A stretch of 64,000 nucleotides of DNA from Planctomycetota bacterium (GTDB taxonomy: Bacteria; Planctomycetota; UBA11346), in contig JADGDD010000001.1 of assembly GCA_016745075.1 (NCBI GenBank), positions 1,125 through 65,124 of the forward strand, given 5' to 3'. Of this stretch, positions 45,912-54,598 are shown piece by piece. Below the pieces are notes generated by a model, which worked only from the letters and a program-made list of their open reading frames with translations, had not been told where the DNA came from and did not search any database. The position numbers were made by a program, and so were the translations under genes. How positions within the stretch are numbered: position 1 is the stretch's first letter; each line of letters starts with the position of its first letter.

Positions 45912-47036
45912 ATGGATTATTATATGAATGCTATTTTCAGTTCTCTCTCTGCCTTTTTGGTGCTGCTTCCTTTCTGTCTTTCTGCAACGTTCGCAGCGGA
46001 ATCAGAGCGGACGCAACAAGAGCGAGATGCTTCGGCTCCAGAGATTGTTGCAGGTATGCTGCCCAGTCCGTCTACCCATGATGGTAAGCGTATTTGGCAG
46101 CCACCACAATTTACCCATTGGCCAGCTATTATGTATGCAGATGAGCAACGCCATTTTGCTTTTTCTGTACCCATTCAAAAGGCAGGCTTAGTTCGTGTGG
46201 GTTGGCGAGATGCAGAGCTTGCCGAGATACAGGTTGGTAAAGAACGGGCGAATACCGTTCAATCTGGTTTACTTATGCGAGGTGCCAACATTGGCCGCTT
46301 TGAAGCCGTGGTAGCCTTAGCACAGAATGAAACCACTTTACCTGTGCAGGTTTTGAGCGTAACTGAACCACACTGGCCGCATATGGCTTTGCGGAATGGA
46401 ATGACGGTTGATGCGGATGGTAACCCCGTTGTTTTAATTCTTGAGCGCCGCAACCAAGAACGGGAACGGCGCTGGAAATTTTTGTCGAAAGGCTCTTTAC
46501 CGCGCCCAACTGGTCGTGCCGTGATGGTTGGTGATCCGCTTACTGCGTTAAATGCCTCAGCATGGGATGGTCTTGATGCAGATACCATTGTTGCCGAAGA
46601 TGAGCGCTATCCTCAACATGCGGTAATCGTTGCTTTGGCTGCTTACACTACAGAACTAGAGCTGGAAGCCTTGCCGCGAACGGTCATCTGGTCTCCTGGA
46701 AATGCGCCTTTGTATGCACAAACAGTAAGTGGTGAAGAAGAGCGGTTGCTGCATCTTATCAGTGCGCGTTTTGAAGCCCTCGCTTGTATACCACAATGTA
46801 TTATAGCCTTGCCGCCTTTGCCGGTGGAAGAGCGTTTGCGTGAACAAGCAGAACAACGTCGTGAGGCCCTCCGTTCAAGTGCCTTATTCCAAGGCTGGCA
46901 GGTGGTGGACCTTGGCGCGCGTGCTGGTGATCCAGAAGACGCAAACCGAGTCGCAGATGGTCTCTATTGCCGTTACCCCTGTGGTGAATCTCAAGAAGTG
47001 TTACGGGTAGCTTTACGCGCCGCACTTGCGCAATGA
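45912..47036 (+). CDS. Exported protein of unknown function
   Basis: 374 residues with a signal peptide (AIFSSLSAFLVLLPFCLSATFAAE). The mature part is alpha/beta with motifs such as GRAVMVGDPLTALNASAWDGLDADTIV and ALFQGWQVVDLGARAGDPEDANRVADGLYC, vaguely like an SGNH-type or carbohydrate-related domain, but no catalytic triad is clear. It follows the barrel protein by 32 bp and overlaps no gene. ATG 45924 is an alternative start. Confidence 0.65.
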   Translation: MDYYMNAIFSSLSAFLVLLPFCLSATFAAESERTQQERDASAPEIVAGMLPSPSTHDGKRIWQPPQFTHWPAIMYADEQRHFAFSVPIQKAGLVRVGWRDAELAEIQVGKERANTVQSGLLMRGANIGRFEAVVALAQNETTLPVQVLSVTEPHWPHMALRNGMTVDADGNPVVLILERRNQERERRWKFLSKGSLPRPTGRAVMVGDPLTALNASAWDGLDADTIVAEDERYPQHAVIVALAAYTTELELEALPRTVIWSPGNAPLYAQTVSGEEERLLHLISARFEALACIPQCIIALPPLPVEERLREQAEQRREALRSSALFQGWQVVDLGARAGDPEDANRVADGLYCRYPCGESQEVLRVALRAALAQ

Positions 47037-47074
47037 TAAAAAAATACATAGTGGCAAGCATCAGGAGAAAGACC

Positions 47075-47455
47075 ATGAAAACATGCGCCCTCATCTGCCT
47101 AGCGATACCGCTGCTCTCTTTAACAGCTTGTTTGGAAGAGCGTCAGGATATGGCTTCAGTACCAGATCGCGGAGCGCATGCTTATAATCCGGGTCGTCCT
47201 GCGGTAAGCACCAGTCGTTCTACATCACGTCAACCACGGGCTACGCAGAGCCAGAGCAGAACGCAGCAGGTAGCTGTTGGCCCTGTTCAGGCAGGCCGTG
47301 AACAAGTCGTTACGGTAAAAGCTGGCGAACATCTGTATCAAATTGCTGAACGTCACGGAACTGACCTTTGGTGGCTAATTCAGCGCAACAACATCCAAGA
47401 CCCTGTGCGCGTGGGTGATAAGGTTATTGTCTTACGTCGCGTCGCTATGCAGTAA
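47075..47455 (+). CDS. LysM-domain lipoprotein
   Basis: 126 residues: signal peptide with lipobox (MKTCALICLAIPLLSLTAC), a Ser/Arg/Gln-rich linker and a C-terminal LysM domain (VTVKAGEHLYQIAERHGTDLWWLIQRNNI...VGDKVIVL). LysM binds peptidoglycan, so it probably links the envelope to the cell wall. ATG 47075 has AGGAGA seven bases upstream; the longer track start overlaps the preceding gene. Confidence 0.85.
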   Translation: MKTCALICLAIPLLSLTACLEERQDMASVPDRGAHAYNPGRPAVSTSRSTSRQPRATQSQSRTQQVAVGPVQAGREQVVTVKAGEHLYQIAERHGTDLWWLIQRNNIQDPVRVGDKVIVLRRVAMQ

Positions 47456-47582
47456 GTGATAGTCGCTTCAAGAACACTGTTTTTTAGATAATCTTGCAAC
47501 GTACATGTGTATGGGGTGGGTACTCCAGAACAGTTATTGACAGTAAATCATCTTATATCAGCAAGTAGCACAGGATATTTTC

Positions 47583-48173
47583 ATGATCCCAGAGAAAATA
47601 GTATTAGCCACAGGCAACGCCCACAAACTTCGTGAAGTACGGGAAATCTTAACGCCCCTAGGTATAGAAGTTTGTGCTCCAGCAGATGTAGGAGGTTTGC
47701 CAGAGGTCATAGAAGACGGCGACACCTTCGCTGCAAATGCCATCAAAAAAGCGGTTTCAGGTATGAAGGCCTGCGGCTTACCTGTGCTTGCTGATGATAG
47801 TGGTATAGAAGCTCTCGCTTTAGATGGTGCTCCGGGCATCTATAGCGCTCGTTATGCAGGTCCAGCTTGTGATGACCAAGCCAACAACGAAAAGCTGGTG
47901 AGAGAGCTAGCAAACAAGGACGACAAGCGTGTCCAATACCGTTGTGTCATTGCCTATGCTACTCCAGAAGGCGAACTGCTTACATGGGACGGTATCTTTG
48001 CAGGCATCCACACAGCTGAGCCGCAAGGTGCAGGTGGTTTTGGTTATGACCCCTATGTGTACCTCCCAGAAAAGCAAAAAACCGTGGCAGAACTCAATGC
48101 AGATGAAAAACACGCACTCAGCCACCGAGGCCAAGCATTACGTAAATTTGTGAAGTGGATACAAGGTAAGTAA
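47583..48173 (+). CDS. rdgB: XTP/dITP diphosphatase (RdgB/HAM1)
   Basis: A 196-residue Ham1-family pyrophosphatase removing non-canonical purine nucleoside triphosphates. Motifs include VLATGNAHKLREVREIL, LADDSGIEALALDGAPGIYSARYAG, FGYDPYVYLPE and ALSHRGQALRKF. Length is normal. It is the last core gene before the tRNA-Asn site. Confidence 0.93.
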   Translation: MIPEKIVLATGNAHKLREVREILTPLGIEVCAPADVGGLPEVIEDGDTFAANAIKKAVSGMKACGLPVLADDSGIEALALDGAPGIYSARYAGPACDDQANNEKLVRELANKDDKRVQYRCVIAYATPEGELLTWDGIFAGIHTAEPQGAGGFGYDPYVYLPEKQKTVAELNADEKHALSHRGQALRKFVKWIQGK

Positions 48174-48262
48174 TAACAGCAACTTACGGAAATGAAAAAT
48201 TTACACTTGCGTATCTCAGAAAGCCCATAAAACCTGCGACACAAAGCAAGAAAACGCTACAT

Positions 48263-48337
48263 TCCCCTGTAGCTCAGTGGTAGAGCACTAGACTGTTAAT
48301 CTATTGGTCGTTGGTTCGAATCCAACCGGGGGAGCCA
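48263..48337 (+). tRNA. tRNA-Asn (anticodon GTT)
   Basis: A 75-nt cloverleaf with acceptor TCCCCTG / CGGGGGA, D arm AGCTCAGTGGTAGAGC, anticodon loop CTGTTAA (GTT), T arm GGTTCGAATCC, discriminator G and encoded CCA. Its 3' end forms the left attachment core of the integrated element. Confidence 0.95.
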
Positions 48338-48338
48338 C
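48329..48338 (+). repeat. attL core GGGGAGCCAC (tRNA-Asn 3' end)
   Basis: Ten-base core identical to 61297-61306. It covers the last nine bases of tRNA-Asn (including CCA) plus one. Confidence 0.8.
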
Positions 48339-48342
48339 ACAG

Positions 48343-48380
48343 GACACCGTACGAACTTATTTCGTACGGTGTCTTTTTTT
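48343..48380 (+). terminator. Terminator-like hairpin after tRNA-Asn, inside the recombinase 3' end
   Basis: Perfect 13-bp stem GACACCGTACGAA / TTCGTACGGTGTC, loop CTTAT, then seven T. On the plus strand it is a classic terminator for tRNA-Asn; on the minus strand the same bases encode the recombinase segment DTVRNKFVRC. Confidence 0.85.
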
Positions 48381-50064
48381 GATGGCCGTCCACGTTTGCC
48401 GCCACTGCTTAAATCAAGAAATCCATTGAGCTTACAGACGTACAACTTTGATCCGTAGATGTTAAGCTCTAGTTCGTCGGGATAGAGGTTAACACGTTCT
48501 ATAATGGCGCTTACTAAGGCAACTTTTTCTTGTGGCTCTAGTGCCTCGAGGAGCAATGTAGCATGACGAAGCATTGTAATCAATTCACGACTATCAAAGT
48601 CTAGTTCCTGTTCCCTTTTGATCTCTTCTTCGGTATCTTGAATGGCTGCTACAAGTTCTTTTTCGTGCTCTATTCGTTCGTCTATGATCTGGCTATTTCG
48701 TTCTATTTGACTGTTAGATGTCAGGGTTACTTGGGCGTCTAGGGCTGTCTCGACGGCTTTCTTGGCTTGCTGCCATGCGTGGATTTGGCTTTGAAGCTGT
48801 CCCCTTAATTTTGGCAAGAGTTCTTCCGAGCATTTGCGGGCCTCTTGTATGGCTTCGTTTAGCAGTTCTTGATTGTCAGCTAGTCCATCAAGGCGGCGGA
48901 TTACAAGGTTTTCCAAGCTCTCGGCGGGAATTCGATTTGCAAGAGGACAATCCTTTTTTTCTCCTTGGCGTGTTTGTAGTACCGATGTTTCTTGCCAGCT
49001 TTGTTGCTTGAATCAATTCCGAATCCAGTTGAGCAATGTGGGCAATAGAGAGAGTCTCTAAGGTAGTATTGTCCTGCTATGCGTGTGGCTGCACTATTTC
49101 GAGAAGTGTTCTTTTCTAATATAACTTGAGTTTCATCAAACGTTCTTTGATCTATTATGCCATCCCATACTCCTTTTACTAATGCAGTATCTTTTTTTCG
49201 GCTGTCTCCACCGGCTTTTAGATCAACGCGTAATCCAACATAAACGGGCCTAGAAAGAATTGCGCGTATACGACCGCTGTTCCATTGATTTTTTTTGCTG
49301 AATGGCCCATTGTCGCTTTTCCATGGTATCGCTTCAGATATAAGTTGATCGGATACGCTTTGGGGAGATTGTAGTTCCACATAAAGATCGAATACGCGCT
49401 TTACTCTCTTTGCGTCTACTGGATGAGGAAAGAGGTATCCTTTTTGATCCTTGTCTAGCATATATCCAACGGGTGCTGGCTGACCCGCCAGTCCACTTCC
49501 CTTCATTGGAACGCATGACTACTGAGTCAGAAACCCGTTCGGCCAATTGTTCCCGTTCAAATTGAGCTAGCTGAACTAGCAGCAATGTCATAAATTTACC
49601 CGCACTTGTGCCTGTATCGATCTGTTGACTGTAGCAAACCAAATCAACTTTATTATCTTCGAGTTCCGTATAAATTTTAAGGAAATCAGATACGGATCGA
49701 GAAATACGGCTCAGTTCTTTACTGAGTACAACGTGCAACGTTCCATTGTGGACTTCTTCCATCATCCGGTTGAATTGAGGGCGATTTTTCCTGTCTTTGC
49801 CACTACCTATGTCACGATAAATGCGCTGTATAACATATTTAGAATCGGTTGACGTTGCGTTTTTTAGCTCGATGACTTGTTCACAAATTTTAATCTGGTT
49901 ATCAATGGAGTTTTGATCCCCAACGTCTTCAAGTTGTTTTTTATCTGAAACACGTACATAGATTGCGACTTGCTTCGTCGGTCTTAAATCACCACTTTTT
50001 TCGATTCCCATAGATCCTCTCAATGCTTGTAAACAGCTCGATTGCTAGCATGCTCGCTTTTATA

Positions 50065-50100
50065 ATGAATGCAATGAATGCAATGAATGCAATGAATGAA
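50065..50100 (+). repeat. Tandem 9-bp repeat ATGAATGCA at a start codon
   Basis: Three copies of ATGAATGCA followed by ATGAATGAA give four in-frame ATGs (50065, 50074, 50083, 50092). TATAAT at 50061-50066 overlaps the first. Confidence 0.85.
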
Positions 50101-50340
50101 CGTGGCGCTCAAATAGCAAGGCTTTTAGGGAAAGCTTATGCAAACTTGAAGTATAGCGAGAGTTTGGCGGAACTTAGGGCGGACTTGAGTGGGCGCTGGG
50201 ATGAAGGCAAGTTGCCAGACAGCGGAATGCTGAGAAGCTCAGATAGTAGAGAGCGCACTCGTGTCCTTTCAAGCAAAGCACGGGGGCTTCTTGATGATGA
50301 CGAGTTAAAGGGAGTTGATGATGGTACCGAGGATTGGTGA
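50065..50340 (+). CDS. Small hypothetical protein upstream of rep
   Basis: 82-91 residues depending on which of four repeated ATGs is used; the core is MNERGAQIARLLGKAYANLKYSESLAELRADLSGRWDEGKLPDS. No family recognised; the C-terminal third is acidic. It overlaps the start of the following Rep gene by 20 bp, indicating coupling. The track start at 50023 would lie on the divergent recombinase start and is unlikely. Confidence 0.55.
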   Translation: MNAMNAMNAMNERGAQIARLLGKAYANLKYSESLAELRADLSGRWDEGKLPDSGMLRSSDSRERTRVLSSKARGLLDDDELKGVDDGTEDW

Positions 50341-51367
50341 GCCTCCAGTATCCTTTCTGTCTGGTAGAGGCTACGTGTTGACGTATAAACAAAATAAAGA
50401 CTGTAGAGGTGTTGTTCTGGGTAAATTGGAGTCTTCTTCTGATCCTTTTTACCGCGATGTGCTAGAGGGAGTAAAAGGCAAAACGGGCTATAGAAACTGC
50501 GGCGCTTGGGGAATAATGGAGAAGAGAAACAAAATGGGTAAAAGTAAGGAAGATATTCCTTATACCACACGATGTAAGAAGAAGATTTGCGTATGCTGTG
50601 AGGAGATTGAAAAGAGAAGAAGATTCTCCGCTTTTAAGAAAATATATGAGCCGTTGATGTGTGACGATGCCTTAACGATGACAATAAAGTACAGTCTGTT
50701 AAGGGGAAATGAAGACGGGCTGCTGCTTTCAGGGTTGGACGACTTTAAGGAAATGTTCACTAAGTTTCTGAGGAAATTCATCTACCAAACAGGTTCATAT
50801 GGGATTCATCGTTTACATATTAAAAGAAATTATGACGCAACTGGCTGGGATCTTCATCGGCATCTATATTTTGTGCCTAAAGTGAATTCTTCTCAATGGG
50901 AGAAAGATCTGAGAGAATACTGGAAGGACTTGTCAAAGAGAAAGGACCGGCATGTCTTTTTTTTAGACCGAGTTGAATACAATTCATTACCTACTTGGCA
51001 TAGAGAAGTTCGGATGGAGCATTTTATCGATTATTTGTCAGCCTCTCAGTTGCGAGGGATGTATGGAAGTACGAGAACAAAGGTACAAAAAGAAAGTAAA
51101 AATTTCATATTACAGGGTCTCGTTAAGCTTTTAGACGACCCCGTAGGGTTCAAGCAATATATGCATGCATGCCATGTTAACGGAGTCGAGTCAAAGGCAG
51201 TGAAGCGGCAATACTATGGGCGGTATATAGAGGTATATAGCATAACTTTACGAAGAGTTTATCGGTCAGCGAAAATGGCATTGCATTTGAATGCTCGTTG
51301 CTATGCTTCATGGTATGAAAACAAAGCTATCAGACAGAGGTATTGCTTGGCTTTTACAGGCGCATAA
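50321..51367 (+). CDS. Rolling-circle replication initiator-like (HUH) Rep protein
   Basis: A protein of about 348 residues. A cysteine motif (TRCKKKICVCCEEIEKRRRF) is followed by a motif-1-like strand (LTMTIKYS) and a motif-2-like HxH block (DLHRHLYFVPK), the order seen in plasmid rolling-circle Rep proteins. The catalytic tyrosine is not certain; FIDYLSAS is a candidate. If correct, it nicks an origin on the element and starts replication of the circle. A ribosome site AAAGGGAG precedes ATG 50321 (50318 is also possible). Downstream iterons and inverted repeats support this reading. Confidence 0.6.
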   Translation: MVPRIGEPPVSFLSGRGYVLTYKQNKDCRGVVLGKLESSSDPFYRDVLEGVKGKTGYRNCGAWGIMEKRNKMGKSKEDIPYTTRCKKKICVCCEEIEKRRRFSAFKKIYEPLMCDDALTMTIKYSLLRGNEDGLLLSGLDDFKEMFTKFLRKFIYQTGSYGIHRLHIKRNYDATGWDLHRHLYFVPKVNSSQWEKDLREYWKDLSKRKDRHVFFLDRVEYNSLPTWHREVRMEHFIDYLSASQLRGMYGSTRTKVQKESKNFILQGLVKLLDDPVGFKQYMHACHVNGVESKAVKRQYYGRYIEVYSITLRRVYRSAKMALHLNARCYASWYENKAIRQRYCLAFTGA

Positions 51368-51581
51368 CGAAGGCGAATTATTCTTTGCCTCGCTTGTAGC
51401 GGGACACGCAAGGTATGGTGGAAAGAAAACGGAGCTCTTATTCTCTGAATTAGCCAAGGCAGGCTATTCTCGTTCTGTAACGGCTCGCGCACTTCTTCGC
51501 TTATCCAAGGCAGGGCTGCTACGATATGGCTTCTCTGGTGGTAGGGACAAGATTATTGTTTATCTAAACGTAACGAGTTAG
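51315..51581 (+). CDS. Small winged-helix-like protein
   Basis: 88 residues (ATG 51291 would add eight) with a helix-turn-helix-like order: ELLFSELAKAGYSRSVTARALLRLSKAGLLRYGFSGGRDKIIVYLNV resembles a winged helix with a C-terminal wing. It overlaps the end of rep by about 50 bp. It could be a copy-control or transcriptional regulator of the element; that is inference. Confidence 0.55.
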   Translation: MKTKLSDRGIAWLLQAHNEGELFFASLVAGHARYGGKKTELLFSELAKAGYSRSVTARALLRLSKAGLLRYGFSGGRDKIIVYLNVTS

Positions 51582-51950
51582 GCATCAAAGACTTTTTGAA
51601 GGCTATTGTTCTGAATGGAGTCTTGTAACGACCCTCAATAGTATGTGGTTAGCACACCGGAAGCACACCGGAAGTACATGGACGTGACATTGGGCGAGCA
51701 AATAATGTGCTTTATATTCAAATTTAAGACTAAAAAAAGAGCATCGCTGCTGAATCTTAGGTGCAATAAGTATCAAGGTTAGGCACACGCCCGTGCCGAG
51801 CCCAAGCAAGTTCAAGTGCAGACCACCACCATCCTTTTAATCGGTGGTCGTGAATGCCTAAATAAGAATTACTCATGTATGAGTTGGTCGGTATGGCCGA
51901 TCGGGCCCAGAGTGCTGTTTATATGTGTACAGTAATCTATTGTTTATAAC
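51582..51950. other. Non-coding region with iteron-like and inverted repeats; candidate replication origin
   Basis: No convincing gene. It contains a tandem 11-bp repeat AGCACACCGGA (51651-51661, 51662-51672), inverted repeats GGCAC-N6-GTGCC (51782-51797) and GACCACC-N15-GGTGGTC (51821-51849), and a semi-palindrome TCAAAGACTTTTTGA at 51587. Position just after the Rep gene suggests an origin or control region. Confidence 0.45.
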
Positions 51951-52226
51951 TTAGTTCCGTTTTTTTTGAAATGCTCGGTAACGGTCTTGAATGAGTGTAG
52001 GACAGCCCGATAGTAACCCTGCTTCAATAAAAGCATTTTTTGTCGCATCTTCTAATTGAAGTGCTGTAGCAGCTTTTTCTAGAAACGCCTCTGTGGGAAC
52101 TCTTTCTCCTCGAACGATACGAGAGACAGTCGCGTGACCAACCTCCGTCATGGCTCCTAATTGCCTGTGTGAAATATTTCTGTCTTGAAGCATCTTAATA
52201 AGACATTGGGGGAAGAAGAGCGTCAT
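51951..52226 (-). CDS. XRE-family helix-turn-helix regulator
   Basis: 91 residues with a Cro/CI-type HTH (MLQDRNISHRQLGAMTEVGHATVSRIVRGERVPTEAFLEKAATAL). ATG 52226 is preferred over the track start, which would overlap the divergent gene. It is a likely repressor for element maintenance genes. It faces away from the zinc-ribbon genes, leaving a 125-bp divergent control region. Confidence 0.72.
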   Translation of the reverse strand: MTLFFPQCLIKMLQDRNISHRQLGAMTEVGHATVSRIVRGERVPTEAFLEKAATALQLEDATKNAFIEAGLLSGCPTLIQDRYRAFQKKRN

Positions 52227-52351
52227 CCTATGAGTATGCAGCTTTTTCTTAAAAGGAAAAGTCTTCCATTGACATGTCTCCGAAGTGGAGACACTGCGCA
52301 TTTGAATTACTTGCGTGCAATTTGTCGATGCTGGATCATAGAGGAGTTAGA

Positions 52352-52888
52352 ATGGGCAGTGAAAACCTGTTTGTAGAGTGTGGGAGCTGTGGCAAAGACA
52401 TTGCTCGATCTGCTTCGGCTTGTCCTCATTGTGGGGCTACTTCTGGATTGAAGAAATGGCAGTGGGCTCTTATTTTGGTTGTCGTTCTGCTTCTTATAGG
52501 CCTTTTGTCTGATGATGAGAAGAAGGATATTACAGTTCATCAGAGCATCCAAGCAGAGGAAGAGGCTGGAGAGGTTGATGTCTTGAGGGTGTTGCCAAGC
52601 TCGTTGCTCTTAGCGTATACCACAAACGAGATTGCAGCCGATAATACATACAAAGGGCGTCTTGTCCAAATAACGGGCATCATTGAAGATATTGGTAAGG
52701 ACATCATGGACAATGCCTATCTAACAGTGCGTGCAGGTAATGATCAGTATGAGTTTCGCAAGATACAAGTATTCACTGCCGATATGATTGCTATATCTCG
52801 TTTGTCGCGAGGAGAGCAGGTCACGATAACAGGAAGAGTCGATGGACTGCTTGTTAATGTTATTATCAGAGAAGCCGTCATTCATTGA
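52352..52888 (+). CDS. Zinc-ribbon membrane protein with tRNA_anti-like OB domain
   Basis: 178 residues: an N-terminal zinc ribbon (CGSCGKDIARSASACPHCG), one TM helix (WALILVVVLLLIGLL) and a C-terminal OB-fold domain of the tRNA_anti-like type (NTYKGRLVQITGIIEDIGKDIMDNAYLTV). ATG 52352 has GAGGAG five bases upstream. Such proteins are common, poorly studied envelope proteins. A similar short zinc-ribbon membrane protein follows. Confidence 0.75.
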   Translation: MGSENLFVECGSCGKDIARSASACPHCGATSGLKKWQWALILVVVLLLIGLLSDDEKKDITVHQSIQAEEEAGEVDVLRVLPSSLLLAYTTNEIAADNTYKGRLVQITGIIEDIGKDIMDNAYLTVRAGNDQYEFRKIQVFTADMIAISRLSRGEQVTITGRVDGLLVNVIIREAVIH

Positions 52889-52934
52889 TGGTGATTCTAA
52901 TCCATAAGCATCTCAACAATAAAAGGAGAATAAG

Positions 52935-53261
52935 ATGCCAATTATCAAATGCCCAGAATGTAGCGTAGATGTTAGTGATTCTGCGATGAAGTGTCCAAGC
53001 TGTGGGGTCCAGCTACGAAAGCCTACGAGAAGTGGGTTTGGAAAGATCGTTAAATGGGGGTTTATCGGATTTAACTTCCTGATGCTTCTCTGGCTGGTCA
53101 TGGGGATGGGACAGGCGGCAGAAGGAATAGAGTCTATGTCGGAAGCGGAACAGGCTGGAACAGCAATCGGTGCAGGGATCGGGGCTGTTTTGATTATAGG
53201 GCTTTGGGTCGCAGGAGATTTTATACTGGGGCTGTTTATGTTCTTTACTCGTCCGAAGTAG
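52935..53261 (+). CDS. Small zinc-ribbon membrane protein
   Basis: 108 residues with zinc ribbon (CPECSVDVSDSAMKCPSCG) and two TM segments (GFIGFNFLMLLWLVMGMG; AIGAGIGAVLIIGLWVAGDFIL). AAAAGGAGAATAAG precedes the ATG. The pairing with the upstream zinc-ribbon protein suggests a joint membrane role or cargo of unknown use. Confidence 0.7.
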   Translation: MPIIKCPECSVDVSDSAMKCPSCGVQLRKPTRSGFGKIVKWGFIGFNFLMLLWLVMGMGQAAEGIESMSEAEQAGTAIGAGIGAVLIIGLWVAGDFILGLFMFFTRPK

Positions 53262-53656
53262 AGCATCATCAAAGAGTCTTTGAGCCTTATCGGTAGATGG
53301 CTGCGTGATAAACGCATTTGTACGATGCCTTCGTTCCGTTAAGGCTTTTAATATGACGACGACAGGTAGTGAATGTACCTTTTCCGTGGATGCTCACTCG
53401 TGGAGTGCGCACAGTCTCCAGTTGGCCTATGTCAGGAAGGAAGATGTGCTCTGCCTGTATACAACATGCGCCCATATTGCTCTAGCGATGCTCGTATGAG
53501 CCTCGTTAAGGGCGATCTGAGGCGTTTTCTGTTCAAAGTCGTCCTTATCACGCAAAGGGGCCCTAAGTCCCGTCACTAAGCTGTACGAGCCGCATCCTTG
53601 CAAAGAATCTTTGAAGTGTTACATTCTTAAACGAACGACTGAAAGGATGTAACACT
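53262..53656. other. Non-coding stretch with semi-palindromes and an inverted repeat
   Basis: About 395 bp without a supported gene; small ORFs here (for example 53305-53499) lack ribosome sites and family signals. It contains TCAAAGAGTCTTTGA (53269-53283), a variant CAAAGAATCTTTG (53601-53613) and the inverted repeat listed separately. Confidence 0.5.
53616..53655 (+). promoter_or_regulatory. Inverted repeat GTGTTACA...TGTAACAC before the resolvase start
   Basis: Perfect 8-bp arms at 53616-53623 and 53648-53655, the second ending one base before the resolvase ATG and overlapping the space after AAAGGA. It could be an operator or an RNA hairpin controlling translation. Confidence 0.5.
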
Positions 53657-54334
53657 ATGCAAATACCAGAGAGGTATGTTTCTTATCTTCGAGTATCAAC
53701 AGCTCAACAAGGACGGTCAGGCCTTGGCCTCGAAGCCCAACGAAAGGCCATTGAGGACTATCTACAGCAAACAGGCGGTGAACTAGTCGCCCCCGAGTTC
53801 TTAGAGGTGGAAAGTGGCAAGAAGAAAGAGCGCCCCATCCTAAGGGATGCGATCCAGCACGCCAAGCAAAATAATGCCATTTTGTTAGTCGCCAAACTCG
53901 ACAGACTAGCAAGAAACCTTGCCTTCATTACTCAGCTGCAAGAGGCGGGTGTAGCCTTCCGAGCTTGTGATATGCCCGAAGCAAACGAGTTTATGGTGCA
54001 TATCCTTGGAGCAGTAGCTCAGTATGAGCGTAAGATGATAAGTGAGCGAACTAAGGCAGGGCTAGCCGCTGCAAAGGCGCGAGGAGTAAAGCTAGGACGT
54101 CCAGAGAACCTTGTGCATGGACTTGATGATCCCGCCGCTATCTGGAACTCCAAGCAGAGAGTTATGGCACTAGAGGCGGCTGAAAGGCTACGTCCAGTTA
54201 TCAAGGAGTTGCAGGAACGGGGTATAACAGGAGTTCGGGCAATATGTAGAGCCTTGCAAGAAAAGGGGCATAAGACGGCACGAGGTGGAGTTTGGCATCC
54301 CGCAAGTGTATCGCGGTTACTAAAACGCTTATGA
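53657..54334 (+). CDS. Small serine recombinase (resolvase/invertase family)
   Basis: A 225-residue resolvase with catalytic serine in YVSYLRVSTAQQGRSGLGLEAQ, the arginine block AKLDRLARN, the long E helix (AQYERKMISERTKAGLAAAKARG) and a C-terminal DNA-binding part (RGGVWHPASVSRLLKRL). It is intact, unlike the large recombinase at the element end. Roles could be resolution of cointegrates or inversion. An 8-bp inverted repeat lies immediately upstream. Confidence 0.88.
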   Translation: MQIPERYVSYLRVSTAQQGRSGLGLEAQRKAIEDYLQQTGGELVAPEFLEVESGKKKERPILRDAIQHAKQNNAILLVAKLDRLARNLAFITQLQEAGVAFRACDMPEANEFMVHILGAVAQYERKMISERTKAGLAAAKARGVKLGRPENLVHGLDDPAAIWNSKQRVMALEAAERLRPVIKELQERGITGVRAICRALQEKGHKTARGGVWHPASVSRLLKRL

Positions 54335-54598
54335 ATGAACGACATCAAAGACTGTTTGAAATCGAACGTTACTAACAGAATTATAGATTCCTTCACGCTT
54401 GAGAATGAAAAATATAGCAAGCGTAATGCCAAAGATTAGGAGTCTGCATTAAAGCAAAAAATAGTGCTGTAGAATTTAAAGGCAGGAGACTTGTTCCAGT
54501 AGCAGCGTCTTGCATAGCAGTATTTAGGCGAGTAACCTGCTTTTGAAAAAGGATTATTCATAATGCTGAGTGATTGCTTTAGCTAAGGAGGGGCTTCC
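54335..54598. other. Spacer of 264 bp between resolvase and the next gene
   Basis: No gene seen. It starts with the semi-palindrome TCAAAGACTGTTTGA (54344-54358). The last bases hold a strong ribosome site (AAGGAGG) for the downstream gene. Confidence 0.4.

Larger units (their letters stand above)
48296..50011 (-). pseudogene. Large serine recombinase (integrase), two frameshifts
   Basis: Three overlapping frames together form one large serine recombinase: catalytic domain (AIYVRVSDKK with the active-site Ser; LSKELSRISRS), recombinase domain (YLFPHPVDAKRVKRVFDLYVE), zinc ribbon (CPHCSTGFG... KKDCP) and a coiled coil. One frameshift lies at about 49481-49492 (one extra base after KWTGG), the other at the run of seven A on the minus strand (48954-48960), where eight would be in frame. 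The last codons read antisense through the terminator hairpin and tRNA-Asn, ending WLPRLDSNQRPID. It presumably integrated the element. It is either a decayed gene or carries homopolymer sequence errors. ATG 50011 has GAGAGGA upstream. Confidence 0.85.

Noticed and set aside
48296-48337. C-terminal WLPRLDSNQRPID as a real conserved domain
   Set aside because: It is translated from the antisense of tRNA-Asn, a known source of such spurious endings.
53305-53579. Small ORFs in the gap before the resolvase
   Set aside because: Overlapping frames, no ribosome sites and no recognisable features.
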